DNA of 64,000 nucleotides from Megalonaias nervosa (Eukaryota > Mollusca > Bivalvia > Unionida > Unionidae), in NCBI GenBank assembly GCA_016617855.1, contig JAECUM010016738.1, positions 20,206 through 84,205 on the forward strand. Reading direction: 5' to 3'. The notes beneath the pieces are model-generated. The model was not told the DNA's origin. It did not search any database and saw only the letters and a program-made list of their open reading frames with translations. Every line of letters starts with the position of its first letter. Within the stretch, counting starts at the first letter, position 1. The position numbers and the translations under genes were made by a program. Positions 37,090 through 48,249 of this stretch are shown here, piece by piece.

Positions 37090-37680
37090 TAGCCATATTG
37101 AAATGATATCCTTAAACATCCTGATTAATAACTCTTTTGCATGCCACTTTAGAGGTGCTATCTTCCAGGTCAAGGTCATGGTTCAATAGTTTATATTTTC
37201 ATCACAATCTTCTGTGTGCTTTTTAACTTATAAAGCCATTTGAGACAAAGCGATGAAACCTGGTATACTTTATATATCATCACTACAAGTGTGTCACATG
37301 TCACAGTGTGGGCACAATCTTTAAGATCAAAGTTATGACTAATAGTTCCAATTTCTGTTGCACCTTCCTTCCACTTGATACCTTTAAAACTTTGAGATTG
37401 AGGGATGAAACTTAGTGTGTTGTACATCATCACTAGATGATGTGTTGCATACCACATTGGGGGTCCTATCTTCAAGGTCAAGGTAACCAGTTAATATTTT
37501 TTGTTTTGGTTACATTTGCCCATCTGCTTTCTGACTTAAAATTAATGGATGAAGCTTGGTATACTTACATATTAGAAGCATTGCCTGTTTGAAGGCTTCT
37601 CTTCATGGTCAGGGTTGTAGGTCAATATTTTGAAGGTTCTTTTAGAAGTACATGGATGAACATTTCTACACTTATGCTTT
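37090..37680 (+). repeat. diverged interspersed repeat, internally repeated
   Basis: Successive blocks of about 170 bp carry GGTGCTATCTTCCAGGTCAA, then CTTATAAAGCCATTTGAGA and GATGAAACCTGGTATACTT, and recur with divergence (near 37320, 37450 and 37560). Same style as 61430-61760. No coding content. Confidence 0.55.
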
Positions 37681-38849
37681 TTAGTTGCATGGCATAATGT
37701 GTCACAATTACCCTTGTCTAGAGGGTATGGACACTGGAGATCCCTTTGCCGTGACTCTGGTCATAATCTAAATAACAAGAAAGAGTGATAACCAACAAGT
37801 TTAGTAAAATTTAACAAATAATTTATTTTCGTAGTGTAAAAAGTGAAAATTTAAAAAGAACTTAAAGTATTGTGAATTAAATCTCAAATAGTCCTAAAAG
37901 TTCTATCACAAGTCCAAATTTATTAAGTTCCAACTGAATTTCAGTGGTAAATGTGCATATCGATTGCTACGACAACATATTCAATTTACAAAGATAGTCC
38001 ATGATGTTACTGAGAATACAATTCCGAAAACATTGCCGATTCCTGGACATGTCATGGTTTGATGACACATCCAAAGATGACACATGGAATTGAAAAGGTC
38101 CACAAGAATTCAAATACTTATCCAACAACTGAAAATCTGAATAAATATTGTATATAAAATAAATACTGTATATAGAATAAATACTGTATAGGGGGCACTC
38201 ACCAGTTATTTTGTAATTTTGAGAGAGTGACGTATGTAAGGTGAAGTTGTTTGCATTAAAAACATGCACAGTGCAGAGAATGTTGGCATACCTCTATGCT
38301 ACTTTGATGTAATGTGGCTGACATTTCTTTGGATATTGTACTGTTGGAAATTGTAAATGATCTTGGCACAATGCCAACTAAAATGACTGCTCCCTTGTGC
38401 TCCAAAAATCAGCCTGAATTTGTCTAAAGTACACTATCCTTAGGAGCTATTAAAATAGGGAAAATGAATTTTGGCAGATTAGACAATACCAGCTTTAGAA
38501 AGTGCAATGAATGAATTACCAAATACGTAAAATGTAAAAAAAGTTATTGGCTCTTTTTTTTACAATTTACCTCTGAAGTTCAGGAAGTGAAAATTACCAA
38601 GTGGAGCTAGCACTTTTTTGAAAGGTGCACATCTGGAGTAAGGCCAAGCTGTATACTCCATAACCCATATTACACCCATCAATCATACACCAAAATAAAG
38701 GGAATTAAAGGTTCTTTGAACAATACCTAAGATATGCAAGGTCTTTTTAAATAGCCAGTATAACTAGTGAGGAAACCCGGGGAAATTCCTTTTCTTTAAA
38801 ATTCTAACCCTATGCAAAATACGAAACTGTGGAGCGCCACCATATAGAA

Positions 38850-38955
38850 TAAATACCATATATAGAATAAATACCATATATATAACAAATATCATATACA
38901 GAATAAATACTGTATATAGAATAAATACCATATATATAATGAATACCATATATCA
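38850..38955. repeat. 18-bp tandem repeat, left block
   Basis: Units of TATAGAATAAATACCATA, about six copies. The array resumes at 39202 after a LINE insertion. The period equals six codons, which creates false open frames on both strands. Confidence 0.9.
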
Positions 38956-39170
38956 AGAGCGCTCTTAAAACTCACCTATTTCAACTGCAAGAACAGACTT
39001 AAAGACCTAATAATGTATCCTTGCCTTAAATATTTACAGCATATTTTCTGTTTCTAATTTCGTGGTGTTTGTTTTTATTTTTGTAATCATATCATTATAT
39101 ATGTTTTTTAAGTGTTGTCAAATGTTGTAAAGGGTTTAGAGCTTCTAAAGATTAGGCGCTATACAAAGTC

Positions 39171-39201
<31 letters not shown>
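38956..39201 (+). mobile_element. CR1/L2-type LINE, 3' tail only
   Basis: Begins within the last codons of the LINE protein (SALKTHLFQLQEQT then stop), followed by the 3' UTR ending GGCGCTATACAAAGTCCTC and (ATT)n. It is nearly identical to the 3' end of the copy at 6150-8380 but lacks a 13-bp TCTTTATAATGTA insertion present there. Severe 5' truncation, as is common for LINEs. It sits inside an 18-bp array. Confidence 0.92.
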
Positions 39202-39205
<4 letters not shown>

Positions 39206-39470
39206 GAATAAATACTGTACATAGAATATATAGAATAAATACCGTATATAGAATAAATACCGTATATGGAATAAATACCATATATATAACAAATACCATA
39301 TATAGAATAAATACCATATATAGAATAAATACTGTATATAGAATAAATACCATATATAGAATAAATGCCATATATAGAATAAATACCATATATATAACAA
39401 ATATCATATATAGAGTAAATACTGTATATATAATAAATACCATATATATAATAAATACCATTTATACAGA
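39202..39470. repeat. 18-bp tandem repeat, right block
   Basis: About 14 units of TATAGAATAAATACCATA with TATATAACAAATACCATA variants, continuing the block at 38850-38955. Confidence 0.93.
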
Positions 39471-40729
39471 GCTAAAGTTAATTGTACCAATAGAGACACA
39501 AATACTACGTTTCTATTGAAATTTTCAGATTCCCATTGAACACTGAGAGCCTTTCAAAACCTAAAATTTTCAACCTGTGATTATCCCAGATCTTACAGAA
39601 ACATAGTTTGCACATGCAATCTGGAAATTTAGTATTCTGTGCTGTTGTCTGTCTACTCATGAGGATATTAAGGATAATGCAATGGCAGATAAATCAACCA
39701 AAGCTGCCCTTGTGTCACCCATTTCTGAATGGAAGATTCTATATACAGACGTGAAATACTATATAAATCTGCATGTTTTATATGTTTGGCAAAATAAGAG
39801 GAATGAAATCTCCACAATCTAGCTTTGTAACATCATACTCATCAGTGCCATCCTTTGTATGGAACAAATCTCAGGGATGAGGTGGTGTTGTGCTGGGATG
39901 AGGTGGTGTTGTGATGATTGCATATAGTACACAAGTACTGTACTAATTCATACCTTCTAAAGTGTGAACCTTGACCACAGTGCATGTAACTCTGGCAGTC
40001 TCCATGGCCTCTGATGGTGGAACACAGGTCTTGTTCTCAATGCCAGTTGTTGACAACTCTGCTGAGTTTTATGTGCATGGCAGAGTATCAGTAATAGCCT
40101 AAATCAAGTCATCAAAGCACATAAACACAAACAACTGAAGAAAAAGAAAATAAGCATGTTGTGAGATTTGAACTGTGTAGTCTTACGTGACAGTGGCCAT
40201 ACTTACTACAAGAACAAGCAAGTGACAAAATTGCAGATCACATTTTTCCTGATCATATTGTTGTCGATGTCTATAAAGTGCAGTGAAAAAATACTTGTTG
40301 TCATTCACTCTAGTGAATTATCCAGATTATTTCTATTGGAAAAGCAACTAATTGACAGGCAAGCATAAAAATATTGTTGATATTATCAGCATGTCTTATT
40401 GTATCATTACTGCAGTAGTAAAATAAAAATACTTCCATGAATGGAGAAAGTTAGGAAACTAACTTGTTAAGTAGGTTCATACATGAAAAAGTCTTAAATC
40501 TGTGATTTCTTAAAATTTCATATGAATATGACATGTGCATAACTTTTCACTGAGTTTCATAATTTTTCCAATGTTTGTTTGGTTTTGCTTCACTGATATT
40601 CAGTTTAATGACTGGTTTGATAAACTCAGGTATAACACAAATTGATCCTGTTCTTTGTTAGAAAAGAAAAGTATGTCTTTTTTATATTCTATTTTGGAAC
40701 ACCACTTTCTTTTTCTGCTAATCATATAC

Positions 40730-41135
40730 TGAAGTAGTGTCATTTCTCTCAGCCACATGTACTGTCATTTCTGTCAATCATACCGAAGTAGTGTCATTTT
40801 TGTCTAACACATACTGAAGTGTCATTTCTGTCTACCACATACCAAAGTAGTTTCATTTCTGTCAGTCACATACTGAAGTGGTGTCATTTCTGTCAGTCAC
40901 ATACTGAAGTAATGTCATTTCTGTCTATCACATACCAAAGCAGTTTTATTTCTGTCAGTCACATACTGAAGTAGTGTCATTTCTGTCACATACTGAAGTA
41001 GTGTCACATCTGCCTGTCACATAATGAAGTAGTGTCACACCTGCCTGTCACATAATGAAGTAGTGTCATTTCTCTGTCACATAATGACATAAGTGTCATT
41101 TTGGTCAGTCACATATTGAGGTAGTGGCATTTCAT
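40730..41135. repeat. 31-bp minisatellite, about 12 copies
   Basis: The unit contains TACTGAAGTAGTGTCATTTC then TGTCAGTCACA. Copies are moderately diverged. Confidence 0.9.
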
Positions 41136-41574
41136 GAAGTCACATCTTAATTTTTTTTTTAAATTAATGTTTAAAAATTCATTATGTAAAATCGAAAGAT
41201 TTAGTTTTCTTTATGAAAAAGCACTTATTAATTTGTTTCCATACAAAATTATAAAATATCATATATGGAGAAATTCTTTGTCAGCCTGCACCTTCTGTGG
41301 TAGGGTCTCTTACATGAGCAGGTTTTGGCTTGAAGGAAGAAACAGGCTGGTTATCATTAGTATAAAACTTGTGATAACCAGTATGAACTGCTAATATAAC
41401 ATTTATCTGACTTTTTTGTGTGTTGACATTCTTGTTTATTAAACCTATAAGCAAAGGAACTGAGAAATTTTCATGCCAAACCTTCTCAGAGACTTTTTTT
41501 GGTAGATTTATATCCAGTTCAAGGCAGATAAAATATTTTCCTTGTTTGAATTTTATAGTCTGTCTGTTTTTCAG

Positions 41575-41689
41575 CATTGGCAATAACCCTTGGCAATCTT
41601 TACCATGATGACGTTTGTGTTGATGCTGGAGAAGTAGCAGGTGTTTTGGCAGCAGCATCAATTTTAGGATTCAAAGCTCTTGTAGAAGG
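41575..41689 (+). CDS. BTBD16: BTBD16-like gene, exon d (second half of BTB domain)
   Basis: Exon of 115 nt, acceptor TGTTTTTCAG, donor GTAACT. The first two bases CA complete GCA (Ala) with the G left from the previous exon. It encodes ALAITLGNLYHDDV followed by VLAAASILGFKALVEG. This is the usual BTB C-terminal half: a helix and strand ending in LYxDDV, then the LLAAAxxLxxxxL helix. It ends with GG, completed to Gly by the next exon. This exon gives the clearest BTB signature in the window. Confidence 0.88.
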
Positions 41690-42669
41690 GTAACTAACGG
41701 ATATATTCATCTCTTGGCAACTGAAAAAGCAAACGAAAGCTTTGGGAAATCAATATTTAGATTAGTGAAGACAATTGAGTTGCAAATATCCTTTGCCAAC
41801 ATCTGTTTGGCTTGATTTAAGATGAAAAAAATGATAACTAATGTGATCTTGATGCAAGTAGCATATTTTCAGAGACATTTTTCTGGTTAAAGTTATTACC
41901 TTAGAGAGATTAGAGGTTGGGGAAGAATAGGCTGCTTTTTGCCCCTGAATTTTCAAAGTCAGCATTTCTCAGATATCTTTTGCAGAAATATTTCATACTG
42001 TAGGAAGGAATCGCAGTGACTGTAGTGTGTCATTGTGAAACACAATTTACTCCAATAGCTGGCACTTAATAACCTACTAGTATTGATGTGCCCTAAAACA
42101 CCAAACCAGTCTGTTCTCTAAAAATGTATAATTTTACGATTTTAGATCTTTTTAAAGGGATGTACATTACTCATTGCATCAGGAGTTCAGAATTGGATAA
42201 AATAGGATCATATATAGAAAATTGTCCCTTTTGGTGCTATTTCACTGGACAATGAAGCTCTATTGTTCTCAAAATACTCGTATTTATATATATTTGCCTA
42301 TGGCACTAACAGGTCAAAAAAACTGGATTAAACTGGATTTTCCAATGAAAGTACAATTTATGAAAATTATGTCCCTTTGAGGTTTCTTAACAAGATGTCA
42401 TCAATATGACAGTTGGTAAATCCATTTTTTTGTGTTTAATATGTTTGATATAAGGCAAGGCAATATATCGTGACATGACATCACCAGTGATGTAATGGCA
42501 CAATACAAGAGACAATTTTAAAATCCACGTATTAAAATGTACTTTAAAACATATTATTACATTCTTTTTGTGGATTAATTTAATTGAATCAGTAATTAGT
42601 CATGTAATAAATATTCTATTATATCTGCACTCTTTTTATATCAAATCAAAAGACTTAACATTTCAATCT

Positions 42670-42825
42670 TTTGTTTCATTATTCCCTGATCTGCCATCAC
42701 ATAATGTTCCAGTACATCTGGGTCTGTGCAGTTTGTTATCAGTAATTAGTAGAACAAACAACACAGACCCTGATCTGCTGGCAGACTATATGATGACAGA
42801 TCAGGGTCTCTGTTGTTTGCAGTTG
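42670..42825. mobile_element. palindromic interspersed repeat, copy 2
   Basis: CCCTGATCTGCCATCACATA near 42686 is mirrored by TATGATGACAGATCAGGGTC near 42788, and CAGACCCTGATCTGCTGGCA lies between. The central part, GTTATCAGTAATTAGTAGAA, is the reverse complement of the TTCTACTGATTACTG word at 34095. Same family as 34010 and 57865. Confidence 0.65.
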
Positions 42826-42841
42826 GACACAACTTACAAGC

Positions 42842-43340
42842 ATGTACATACAGTATGTAGATTTAATGTCCCAGTTACATTCATAGAGTACATACAGTAT
42901 GTACATTTAATGTCCCAGTTACATTTATAGAGTACGTACAGTATGTAGATTTATTTCATGTCCAAGTTACATTTATAGAGTACATACTATCTGTAGATTT
43001 AATGTCCCAGTTACATTCATAGAGTACATACAGTACATACATTTAATGTCCCAGTTTCATTTATAGATTACATAAAATATGTAGATTTAATGTCCCAGTT
43101 ACATTTATCGAGTACATACTATATGTAGATTTAATGTCCCAGTTTCATTTATAGATTACATAAAATATGTACATTTAATGTCCCAGTTACATTTATAGAG
43201 TACATACAGTATGTAGGTTTAATGTCCCAGTTAACATTTATAGAGTACATACAGTATGTAGATTTAATGTCCCAGTTACATTTATAGAGTACGTACAGTA
43301 TGTAGATTTAATGTCCCAGTTAAATTTATAGAGAGATAAA
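42842..43340. repeat. 44-bp minisatellite, about 11 copies
   Basis: The unit contains GTACATACAGTATGTAGATT and TAATGTCCCAGTTACATTTA plus TAGA. The GTACATACAGTATGTA part is nearly self-complementary, so each unit could form a small hairpin. Confidence 0.95.
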
Positions 43341-43494
43341 AATGTAGATTTAATGTCTCTTTCATTTACAGACGGTGGGCATATAGTGTAACCTTTGTCT
43401 GCCATTCCATCCCTTATTGTGTTATCTCTCTGCCATTCCACACCATTCCATAACTCCTTTCTATTGCAAATTTAATTTTTGCTCTGTAACTTTT

Positions 43495-43915
43495 GAAGGA
43501 CTTCATAGATTGATGATATAATGTTAGATTGTGCTTTGCTAAGAACTTCATGGATTGATGATATAATGTTTATGCTTTACTAAGGACTTCATGGATTGAA
43601 ATCTAAGATCGTGCTCTGCTAAGGACTTCATGGATTGATGTGTTTGATAATGTTGTGCTAAGGACTTCATGGATTGATGATACATTGTTAGATAGTACTT
43701 TGCTAAGGACTTCATGGATTGATGATACAATGTTAGTGCTTTACTAAGGACTTCAGGGATTGATGATACAATGTTAGATATGCTTTGCAAAGGACTTAAT
43801 TGATTGATGATACCATGTTAGTGCTTTGCTTAGGACTTCATTGATTGATGATATAATGTTAGTGCTTTGCTAAGGACTTCTTGGATTGATGATATAATGT
43901 TAGATATTACTTTTT
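43495..43915. repeat. 41-46 bp minisatellite, about 10 copies
   Basis: The unit contains AAGGACTTCATGGATTGATG then ATACAATGTTAGTGCTTTGC. Length varies by an optional AGATA insertion. Confidence 0.93.
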
Positions 43916-44084
43916 TAAGCAGAAACAGAAATCTTTATCATCACCAATTGTTTTGGGATGAGCAGCACCCTCCCTAGAAATAAGTACATTGAACCTTTTC
44001 TAAGTTTAAATACAAAAATAAATTCCAAATGATTAAAGAAGTGAACAAAACAAGTTTCTTTTGAAGTGTCATTCGAATTTCAGT

Positions 44085-44215
44085 CTTAAAGAGTGTCGCT
44101 AGAATTTCATATTTAACAGTGTCACTAGGCTTTCAGTATTAAATAGTGTCACTAGGCTTTCAGTATTAAATAGTGTCACTAGGCTTTCAGTATTAAATAG
44201 TGTCTAGTCTAAAAC
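44085..44215. repeat. 27-bp tandem repeat, about five copies
   Basis: Units of AGTGTCACTAGGCTTTCAGT then ATTAAAT, ending 23 bp before the exon e acceptor. Confidence 0.92.
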
Positions 44216-44237
44216 TAGATTTTTTTTTTCATTGTAG

Positions 44238-44307
44238 GTGTACCAAACTAATGCTGAAGGACATATCTCACAGTACTGTTTGTAAATATCACCAGGTGGC
44301 ATCAACG
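44238..44307 (+). CDS. BTBD16: BTBD16-like gene, exon e (BTB-BACK junction)
   Basis: Exon of 70 nt, acceptor CATTGTAG, donor GTAATG, ending in phase 0. It encodes CTKLMLKDISHSTVCKYHQ then VAST. In BTB-BACK proteins this is the last BTB helix followed by the first BACK helix (pattern SxxTVCxYHxxA). An alternative in-frame donor after CACCAG (GTGGCA) would drop VAST. The donor at 44308 is preferred because it keeps the usual BACK helix spacing to the next exon. The exon lies only about 110 bp upstream of a DIRS-like element. Confidence 0.82.
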
Positions 44308-44418
44308 GTAATGCATTCATTTATTACTGTATTGTCTGCAGTTTTGTTATCACTTTTTATTATCAGTCTTTCCTGATTTTGTTTTCTTCAAATATACTAC
44401 CCAATCCTAATATGTAGT

Positions 44419-44583
44419 TTAGGAGTACAACCACTATCTTTGAAAATCCAGTCCTCCCAGGCTAAAATTGTTACCTGTGGAAGCTGAAAGTTGTCTGCCC
44501 ACATAGGTGGGAGTCAGACAAAGTGATCTCCCCTTATATATAGGGATTGTTCATTAGTTACAGCCTCAGTTCATGCTAGGTAT
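44419..44583 (+). repeat. left inverted terminal repeat of the DIRS-like element
   Basis: Pairs with 48610-48776 in inverse orientation over about 165 bp with moderate mismatch. The best-conserved block is AAGTTGTCTGCCCACATAGG at 44487-44506. Confidence 0.85.
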
Positions 44584-44843
44584 CATGCTGTATTGAGAGA
44601 CATCACATGTAGCATGCTGTCTTGAGAGACCTCACAAAACTAATGTTCTGAGTTTTTTGTACTCAACTTTGTAGCAAGTCGGAGTTCTTATCTTGAAGAA
44701 GTATACTCAATCTCTTTTCCCACTATTTTATGATTTTTTCTATCTGAGACAAAGTTTTTCTGTCTATTGTAGACTTAAAACTTTTGTCATAAATTAAATA
44801 TGTTAGGCAACCTTTAGTAGTTACCTGCACATGTTGCTAGTAA

Positions 44844-45179
44844 ATGTATTCAATGACCGCTCTGGTGGCCTAATGGTTAGAGCGTCCGCTTCAGATGCGG
44901 GAGGTTGCAGGTTCGAAACCCAGCTCAGTCATACCAAAGATGCATAAAAAATGGCACTAACAGCTGCCTTGCTTGGCGCTCAGCATTAAGAGGTTAGTGT
45001 TAGGACTGGTTGGCCTGGTGTCAGGATAATATGACTGGGTGGGGCATGATGCTACATGTCTGTGGAATGATGCCCAAGTGCTAGACATCACTATAAACTG
45101 TCACATTGCAGACATCGTAGCGATATGACTGAAACATTGATAAAGCTGCATTAAAAATCCAACACACAGATGTATTCAA
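44844..45179 (+). mobile_element. tRNA-derived SINE, family B, with target-site duplication
   Basis: The head GGTGGCCTAATGGTTAGAGC (A box), a pairable anticodon-arm region (GTCCGCTTCAGATGCGGGAG) and GGTTCGAAACCC (B box) are well preserved. The body contains GGCACTAACAGCTGCCTTGC, AGGACTGGTTGGCCTGGTGT and ACTGTCACATTGCAGACATC, ending AAAAATCCAACACACAG. The element is 44854-45169 (316 bp). The perfect repeat ATGTATTCAA flanks it (44844-44853 and 45170-45179). It is younger than the DIRS-like element it interrupts. Confidence 0.9.
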
Positions 45180-45579
45180 CAATATGTACTCAAGTTTTAT
45201 ATATTCTGCAATATAAATTATAGTCCTTTGAATGACCTTTATTGTCTATAGAAACCCATAATTGTTTTGTGGCATCCACCTTGGTAAGTTCTAACTGACG
45301 TTGTGCACGTCTCCTACATAAAATTCCACTTATGTTCAGATAGATGCAAGTAAGTTTTCTAAAGGTATTGTATAGTGAAACAGTGTCCACTTAGTGAATT
45401 ATAAGTGACATTTCAGTGACTTTATAGGCTGTTGCTTGTGCCCTTGCTTTGCAGGTAGTTTTCAGCAAGATACTGTTATTGCCCAGTAATGTCCACATCA
45501 TAGTTATAAAGCGAAGCTTTTCTGGCTACACTTGTATCAATGTTGTCTTGGTTTATTTATAAAACACAATTCAAGACTG

Positions 45580-46060
45580 TTCTTGGTGCCAAAGGCCAAT
45601 GACACTCTTCAACCAGTTATAAACTTCATCTATTTTGATCATTGCAATTGGGCACCATAGTTCAGAAATGGAAAGGTGGGTTTTAAACCTGCATAGCAGG
45701 GAGAGTTTGCAGTCAGTACATATCTGCATGTCACAATTCAGAAGTCCTTCAGGAAGTTCCTTCAGTTTGAATTCCGACATGTAGAACACTCCATTTTGGT
45801 CTCAACATCAGTCCCTGGGAATTCACAAGAATTATAGACAAGGTCATGCCTCACTTAAGGATGATCTCCACATCTGTAGGATACAATTACCTGGACAACA
45901 TGCTCCAAAAACACAAGGTGAGTGGTATTTTAGATCAAGATATGAAATCCCATGTTACATTCCTCCTCAGCTTGACATTCCTTGTCAACAAGAAAAAATC
46001 CAGCATTATATCACTTCAACATTTCACTTGGGTTCAGAGTTCTTCTATGTAACTCTTCCT
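45580..46060 (+). pseudogene. DIRS-like reverse transcriptase, catalytic motif mutated
   Basis: In shifting frames: FLVPKANDTLQPVINF (fingers, VPKxxxxxRPVINL pattern), RKFLQFEFRH near 45751, a KVMPHLRM segment, then SVGYNYLDNML with YLDN at 45888-45899 where YLDD is expected, and FLVNKKKSSIISLQHFTWV. The change of the second catalytic Asp to Asn (GAC to AAC) would abolish polymerisation, in addition to the frameshifts and stops. In intact relatives RT makes cDNA from element RNA. Confidence 0.78.
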
Positions 46061-46379
46061 GAGGAATGGGCTTTGAAAATCATTTCCATTGTGGCTTTAA
46101 GGCTTGCAAAGAACCACATCTTCACCTGCTGGGCCTATTCATTGTGGCAACAGACTCTGTTATCCTGGGTCACCTACTCAAGCAACTATTTCAAATGAAA
46201 ATTTTTGTCCCAATGGAGACAAAGGTTTGCCTGTTCAAACAAATAATACCAGTCTCCAATCATGAGGTCTCATCATAAAAAATGGGATAACCATACTTGG
46301 CTTTTAGTGAATGTTCCCTTGCAGGTTCAGCCTCCAAAAAACAGAAATTTGCATGAGTGCAAGAGCATTGAGCTGGGGT

Positions 46380-46665
46380 GCCAATCTTCCATTGTTTCAT
46401 GGAGCAAGTAAAGTGTAACCCACTCATATCAGTATCCTAGAGATGAAAGCCATACTGAAAGCATTTCATTGGTGGTAGATGATTGCACATTATGGAAAGG
46501 GCATACTCGTTTTATTCGATAGCTCCACTATAGTGAATTATCTCAGAGGGCAAGGGGAAACCAAATCCCCAGACTGTTGTATGCTTGTTTGGGATTTTGT
46601 AAGGTTACAAGTGTCATCAGTGACAAATCCACATGGAAATTCATCATATTCTGGGCAGACTAAAT
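46380..46665 (+). pseudogene. DIRS-like RNase H remnant
   Basis: A segment reading EMKAILKAF near 46440 precedes IAHYGKGILVLFDSSTIVNY and LRGQGETKSPDCCMLVWDFV. This matches the DIRS/Ty3-type RNase H pattern in which the strand with a catalytic Asp (here LFDSST) is followed by YxxxQGxTxSPxL. The expected HIPG motif near the end is degraded. It follows the RT and precedes the recombinase. Confidence 0.72.
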
Positions 46666-46869
46666 GCAGGGATAGACAAAATTTGAAAATCCACGTTTGA
46701 CTCTGGGCAACCAGCTTTTAAAAAGCATATATTTCTGGTTGACTGGTAAATTACTACTAATTACACTGAAATTGATATAATCAACATTTTTCAACAGCTT
46801 TCCATATATATGCATATAGTTCTAAGTGCATGTGCTGTATGTAACTCTACATCATACCAACTATATGCA

Positions 46870-47290
46870 AAGTGTCACACATGTTAACACGCTTACTGAA
46901 TGCAAAATGTGTTTACATGCTTAACGAATGTAAAGTGTCACACATGTTTACACACTTATTGAATGCAAAACGTGTCACACATGTTTACATGCTTATTGAA
47001 TGCAAAGTGTCACATGTTTACATGCTTACTGAATGCAAAATGTCACACATGTTTACATGCTTATTACCTGCTTATTGAATGCAAAGTGTCACAGATGTTT
47101 ACACACTTATTGAATGCAAAATGTGTCACACATGTTTTACATGCCTGCTGAATGCAAAATGTGTCACACATGTTTACATGCTTACTGAATGCAGAGTGTC
47201 ACACATGTTTACATGCTTACTGAATGCAAAGTGTCACACATGTTTACACACTTATTGAAAGGAAGGTGTCACATGTTTTCACACTTATTG
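46870..47290. repeat. 35-39 bp minisatellite inside the DIRS-like element
   Basis: The unit contains GTCACACATGTTTACATGCT then TACTGAATGCAAAGT, about 11 copies with small indels. It lies where the RNase H to recombinase linker is expected. Confidence 0.93.
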
Positions 47291-47469
47291 ATGTTTGAGA
47301 TCAACGATGATAATCAACAATTTCAGGTTGTGTGAGTCATTCTTCCACATCAATACCTTAAATTGCATACTCTACAAAGTCAAGAAGATAGTTCTCATGC
47401 AATAACAGGTTACTGTTCCAATCTCAGGTATGTTGAATCATCACAGAAGAGAAGAAACAATCACATCTC

Positions 47470-48150
47470 CAATCATCTAGCAAACTTTGATTTGTCACAA
47501 CCAAATGTGTTGGATTTGTGCCCAAAGTGGAATCCATAGGTTCTGACCTGGTTGATTAAGGTACCTTTTGAACCACACCTGAGAGCATCTTTGGTTTCAC
47601 CTCTTATATAAGACCTATTTCTTGCTTGTCCCAACTACAGCAGCAGGATCTGATTTGTTGATCGACCCAAACTATCTACGGTTCCAATCAGATGGGTCAG
47701 TATCACTCATAACAGTGATTGCTCTCATGGCCAAGAACATACTCCCACTCATGGGCAATAATTTGTGGTAAAATATCTTTCCAACCTGGAACATTCAACT
47801 CACAGTAATCTACAGGACCATTTGAGGGATTTTGAAGTGGTATCTAAAAAGAACCAAGTTGGAGCAATGAGGGGGATCTTGTCTATTTTTACCTTTGAAA
47901 GAGGAAAAAGTCAATTTCTCAAGTCGGACTCAGTTATCCTGGAAAAGAGGGGTTATTTATTTTGATATTTTGGCTCATGAGATTAAGGAAGTCACAACAA
48001 GCATTGCATACAAGTGTAGCTATTCCCTAGCTGATATTGTTACACACACTGTGGATAGAGGTAAGAGTCAACTTCCTCTGGTTTCTACCTCTGAGATCTT
48101 TCATTTGTAAGATCTCACTTACACCTAGTGGGATTTTTAGCAGCAGCACA
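47470..48150 (+). pseudogene. DIRS-like tyrosine recombinase remnant
   Basis: LANFDLSQPNVLDLCPKW and VLTWLIKVPFEPHLRASL near 47480-47590 match the start of the catalytic core, with FEPxxxASL shared with the copy near 20125. Further on, a degraded FLACPNYSSR region and RFQSDGSVSLITVI are visible in another frame. The C-terminus reads ESTSSGFYL, stop, DLSFVRS near 48065-48115, aligned with ESTFLSFYLRDL at 20650. The Arg codon has become TGA, as expected from CpG decay, while the Tyr remains. Multiple frameshifts make it inactive. Confidence 0.72.
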
Positions 48151-48249
48151 AGAGACTACCTTTCTGGGTCGTTTGGCAAGTTCTCATCAATGCATATATA
48201 TGACTTGTGCTTAATTTGCAGCAGAATTTTTTTCCCCTTTTCTCCCAAA

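Larger units (their letters stand above)
36920..41574 (+). other. intron 3 of the BTBD16-like gene
   Basis: Intron of 4,655 nt. It opens with a (TAC)n tract. It then holds a diverged interspersed repeat (37090-37680), 18-bp arrays around 38140-38190, 38850-38955 and 39200-39470 split by a LINE tail, and a 31-bp array at 40730-41135. Nothing recognised in 37690-38130, 38200-38840, 39480-40720 or 41140-41574. Confidence 0.7.
41690..44237 (+). other. intron 4 of the BTBD16-like gene
   Basis: Intron of 2,548 nt. It holds a palindromic repeat (42670-42825) and three arrays (42842, 43495, 44085). Nothing recognised in 41690-42660. Confidence 0.75.

Noticed and set aside
39112..39519. Open frames rich in Tyr, Ile, Asn and Thr on both strands
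   Set aside because: An 18-bp array and an (ATT)n LINE tail create them. The same sequence is open on both strands for the same reason.
41281..41661. Reverse open frame of 126 codons overlapping exon d
   Set aside because: It is antisense to the BTB exon and carries no domain. The plus strand has the BTB motif and splice sites.
44299..44310. Alternative exon e donor after CACCAG
   Set aside because: GTGGCA is a weaker donor and would remove VAST, shortening the BACK helix. The GTAATG donor is preferred, though both keep frame.
44854..44930. Possible tRNA gene with good A and B boxes
   Set aside because: It is the head of a SINE with a shared body, tail and target duplication. The acceptor stem does not pair as in a functional tRNA.
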